A DNA stretch of 6,273 nucleotides. Source: Methylococcaceae bacterium. GTDB lineage: Bacteria; Pseudomonadota; Gammaproteobacteria; Methylococcales; UBA1147. Each line of letters begins with the position of its first letter. Within the stretch, counting starts at the first letter, position 1. A model generated the notes under the pieces. The model worked only from the letters and a program-made list of their open reading frames with translations, was not told the origin of the DNA and made no database searches. The DNA lies in assembly GCA_022616595.1 (NCBI GenBank), contig JAKEEL010000265.1, positions 1-6,273 of the forward strand, written 5' to 3'. Of the stretch, positions 6,044 to 6,273 are shown in pieces. The translations under genes and the position numbers were made by a program.

Positions 6044-6171
6044 AGGCTGTTCGGAAACTCTGAACGTAAGCCAGAGAATCCAAGGTCTTGACGGAGGTTG
6101 CGACGGAAATTCAGATTTTCCTCGGCAAGCCACACCGCTCAAGGCCTCCAGATGGAGTTTCCAAACAGCCT
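6044..6171. repeat. 128-bp hairpin-forming element with 17-bp inverted ends (MITE- or REP/BIME-like)
   Basis: AGGCTGTTCGGAAACTC (6044-6060) is the inverse complement of GAGTTTCCAAACAGCCT (6155-6171) except for one base. The interior is also palindromic: AGGTCTTGA near 6083-6091 matches inverted TCAAGGCCT near 6138-6146, and GGAAA and TTTCC close around an apex of TTCAGAT near 6109-6120. The whole element can therefore fold into one long imperfect hairpin. The five bases outside each end are CTCAG and TTCAG, a possible target duplication with one mismatch. It encodes nothing. Its position immediately beside a REP-type transposase suggests a substrate of that enzyme or a non-autonomous element parked there. 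Confidence 0.65.
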
Positions 6172-6172
6172 T

Positions 6173-6273
6173 TCAGCTTTTCAGGCTCCTCCGCACAATG
6201 CGCCCGACCGTTACCAAATGCAAGCCGAAATGTTCGGCGATTTGTCGGTAACTGTAAGCGCCCGTGGCATAGG
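6173..6273 (-). CDS. REP-associated-type tyrosine transposase (Y1/IS200-like), C-terminal end, partial
   Basis: On the minus strand the last 32 codons before TGA (6175-6173) read YATGAYSYRQIAEHFG followed by LHLVTVGRIVRRSLKS. This matches the C-terminal helix-turn-helix tail of REP-associated (RAYT) and related Y1 transposases, where AYATGAYS..IA..FG.H..TV.RIVR is characteristic. The HUH and catalytic tyrosine motifs lie beyond the window edge, so activity cannot be judged. The gene points toward the truncated rimO, and its stop codon is one base from the 128-bp hairpin element. The short tail after IVRR may have been set by that junction. Confidence 0.7.
   Translation of the reverse strand, partial: YATGAYSYRQIAEHFGLHLVTVGRIVRRSLKS

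Noticed and set aside
1..6273. CRISPR array
   Set aside because: No regularly spaced direct repeats were seen; the only short direct repeats are the two insertion-sequence end motifs at 193-228.

Overview
The window looks like an accessory-rich stretch of a proteobacterial chromosome. The RimO N-terminus has the LGCPKALVDSE form common in beta/gammaproteobacteria, codon use is moderately GC-rich, and most starts have ordinary Shine-Dalgarno sequences. A formaldehyde-activating-enzyme (Fae) homologue hints at a methylotroph or chemolithotroph. That taxonomic reading is inference; nothing here is diagnostic.

Layout from left to right. Positions 1-230 hold mobile debris: a small hairpin, then the 5' end of an ISNCY-type insertion sequence on the minus strand. 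This end keeps its terminal repeats, ribosome binding site and first 27 transposase codons, then breaks off near position 87. A complete tRNA-Arg(CCG) follows at 463-539. Next is a promoter and an intact Fae-family gene (801-1346) that lacks any histidine where the catalytic His of Fae should be. Positions 1347-1886 have no confident gene, but carry a possible terminator and protein-like fragments that may be relics.

The centre (1887-4381) is a type II restriction-modification pair of the XhoI/PaeR7I type. An intact 584-residue N6-adenine methyltransferase is followed after 3 bases by the endonuclease. The endonuclease keeps its PD-(D/E)xK core but has lost one base near 4239. Restoring the frame gives about 245 residues, the family's normal length. 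As written, the locus is probably a methylase without a working nuclease, unless the missing base is a sequencing error.

Downstream is an intact endonuclease/exonuclease/phosphatase-fold protein (4557-5540). After it comes the first 114 residues of RimO (5665-6009), cut off before the radical-SAM domain. The right edge explains the damage: a 128-bp hairpin-forming element with 17-bp inverted ends (6044-6171) abuts the C-terminal end of a REP-associated-type tyrosine transposase on the minus strand (6173-6273, running out of the window).

Overall, a housekeeping backbone (tRNA, Fae homologue, RimO) has been invaded by mobile DNA at both ends and by a restriction-modification cassette in the middle. 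I do not see a clearly new defence or regulatory system. The most unusual points are the His-less Fae homologue, the one-base lesion in the XhoI-type nuclease, and the hairpin element beside the transposase next to a truncated rimO.
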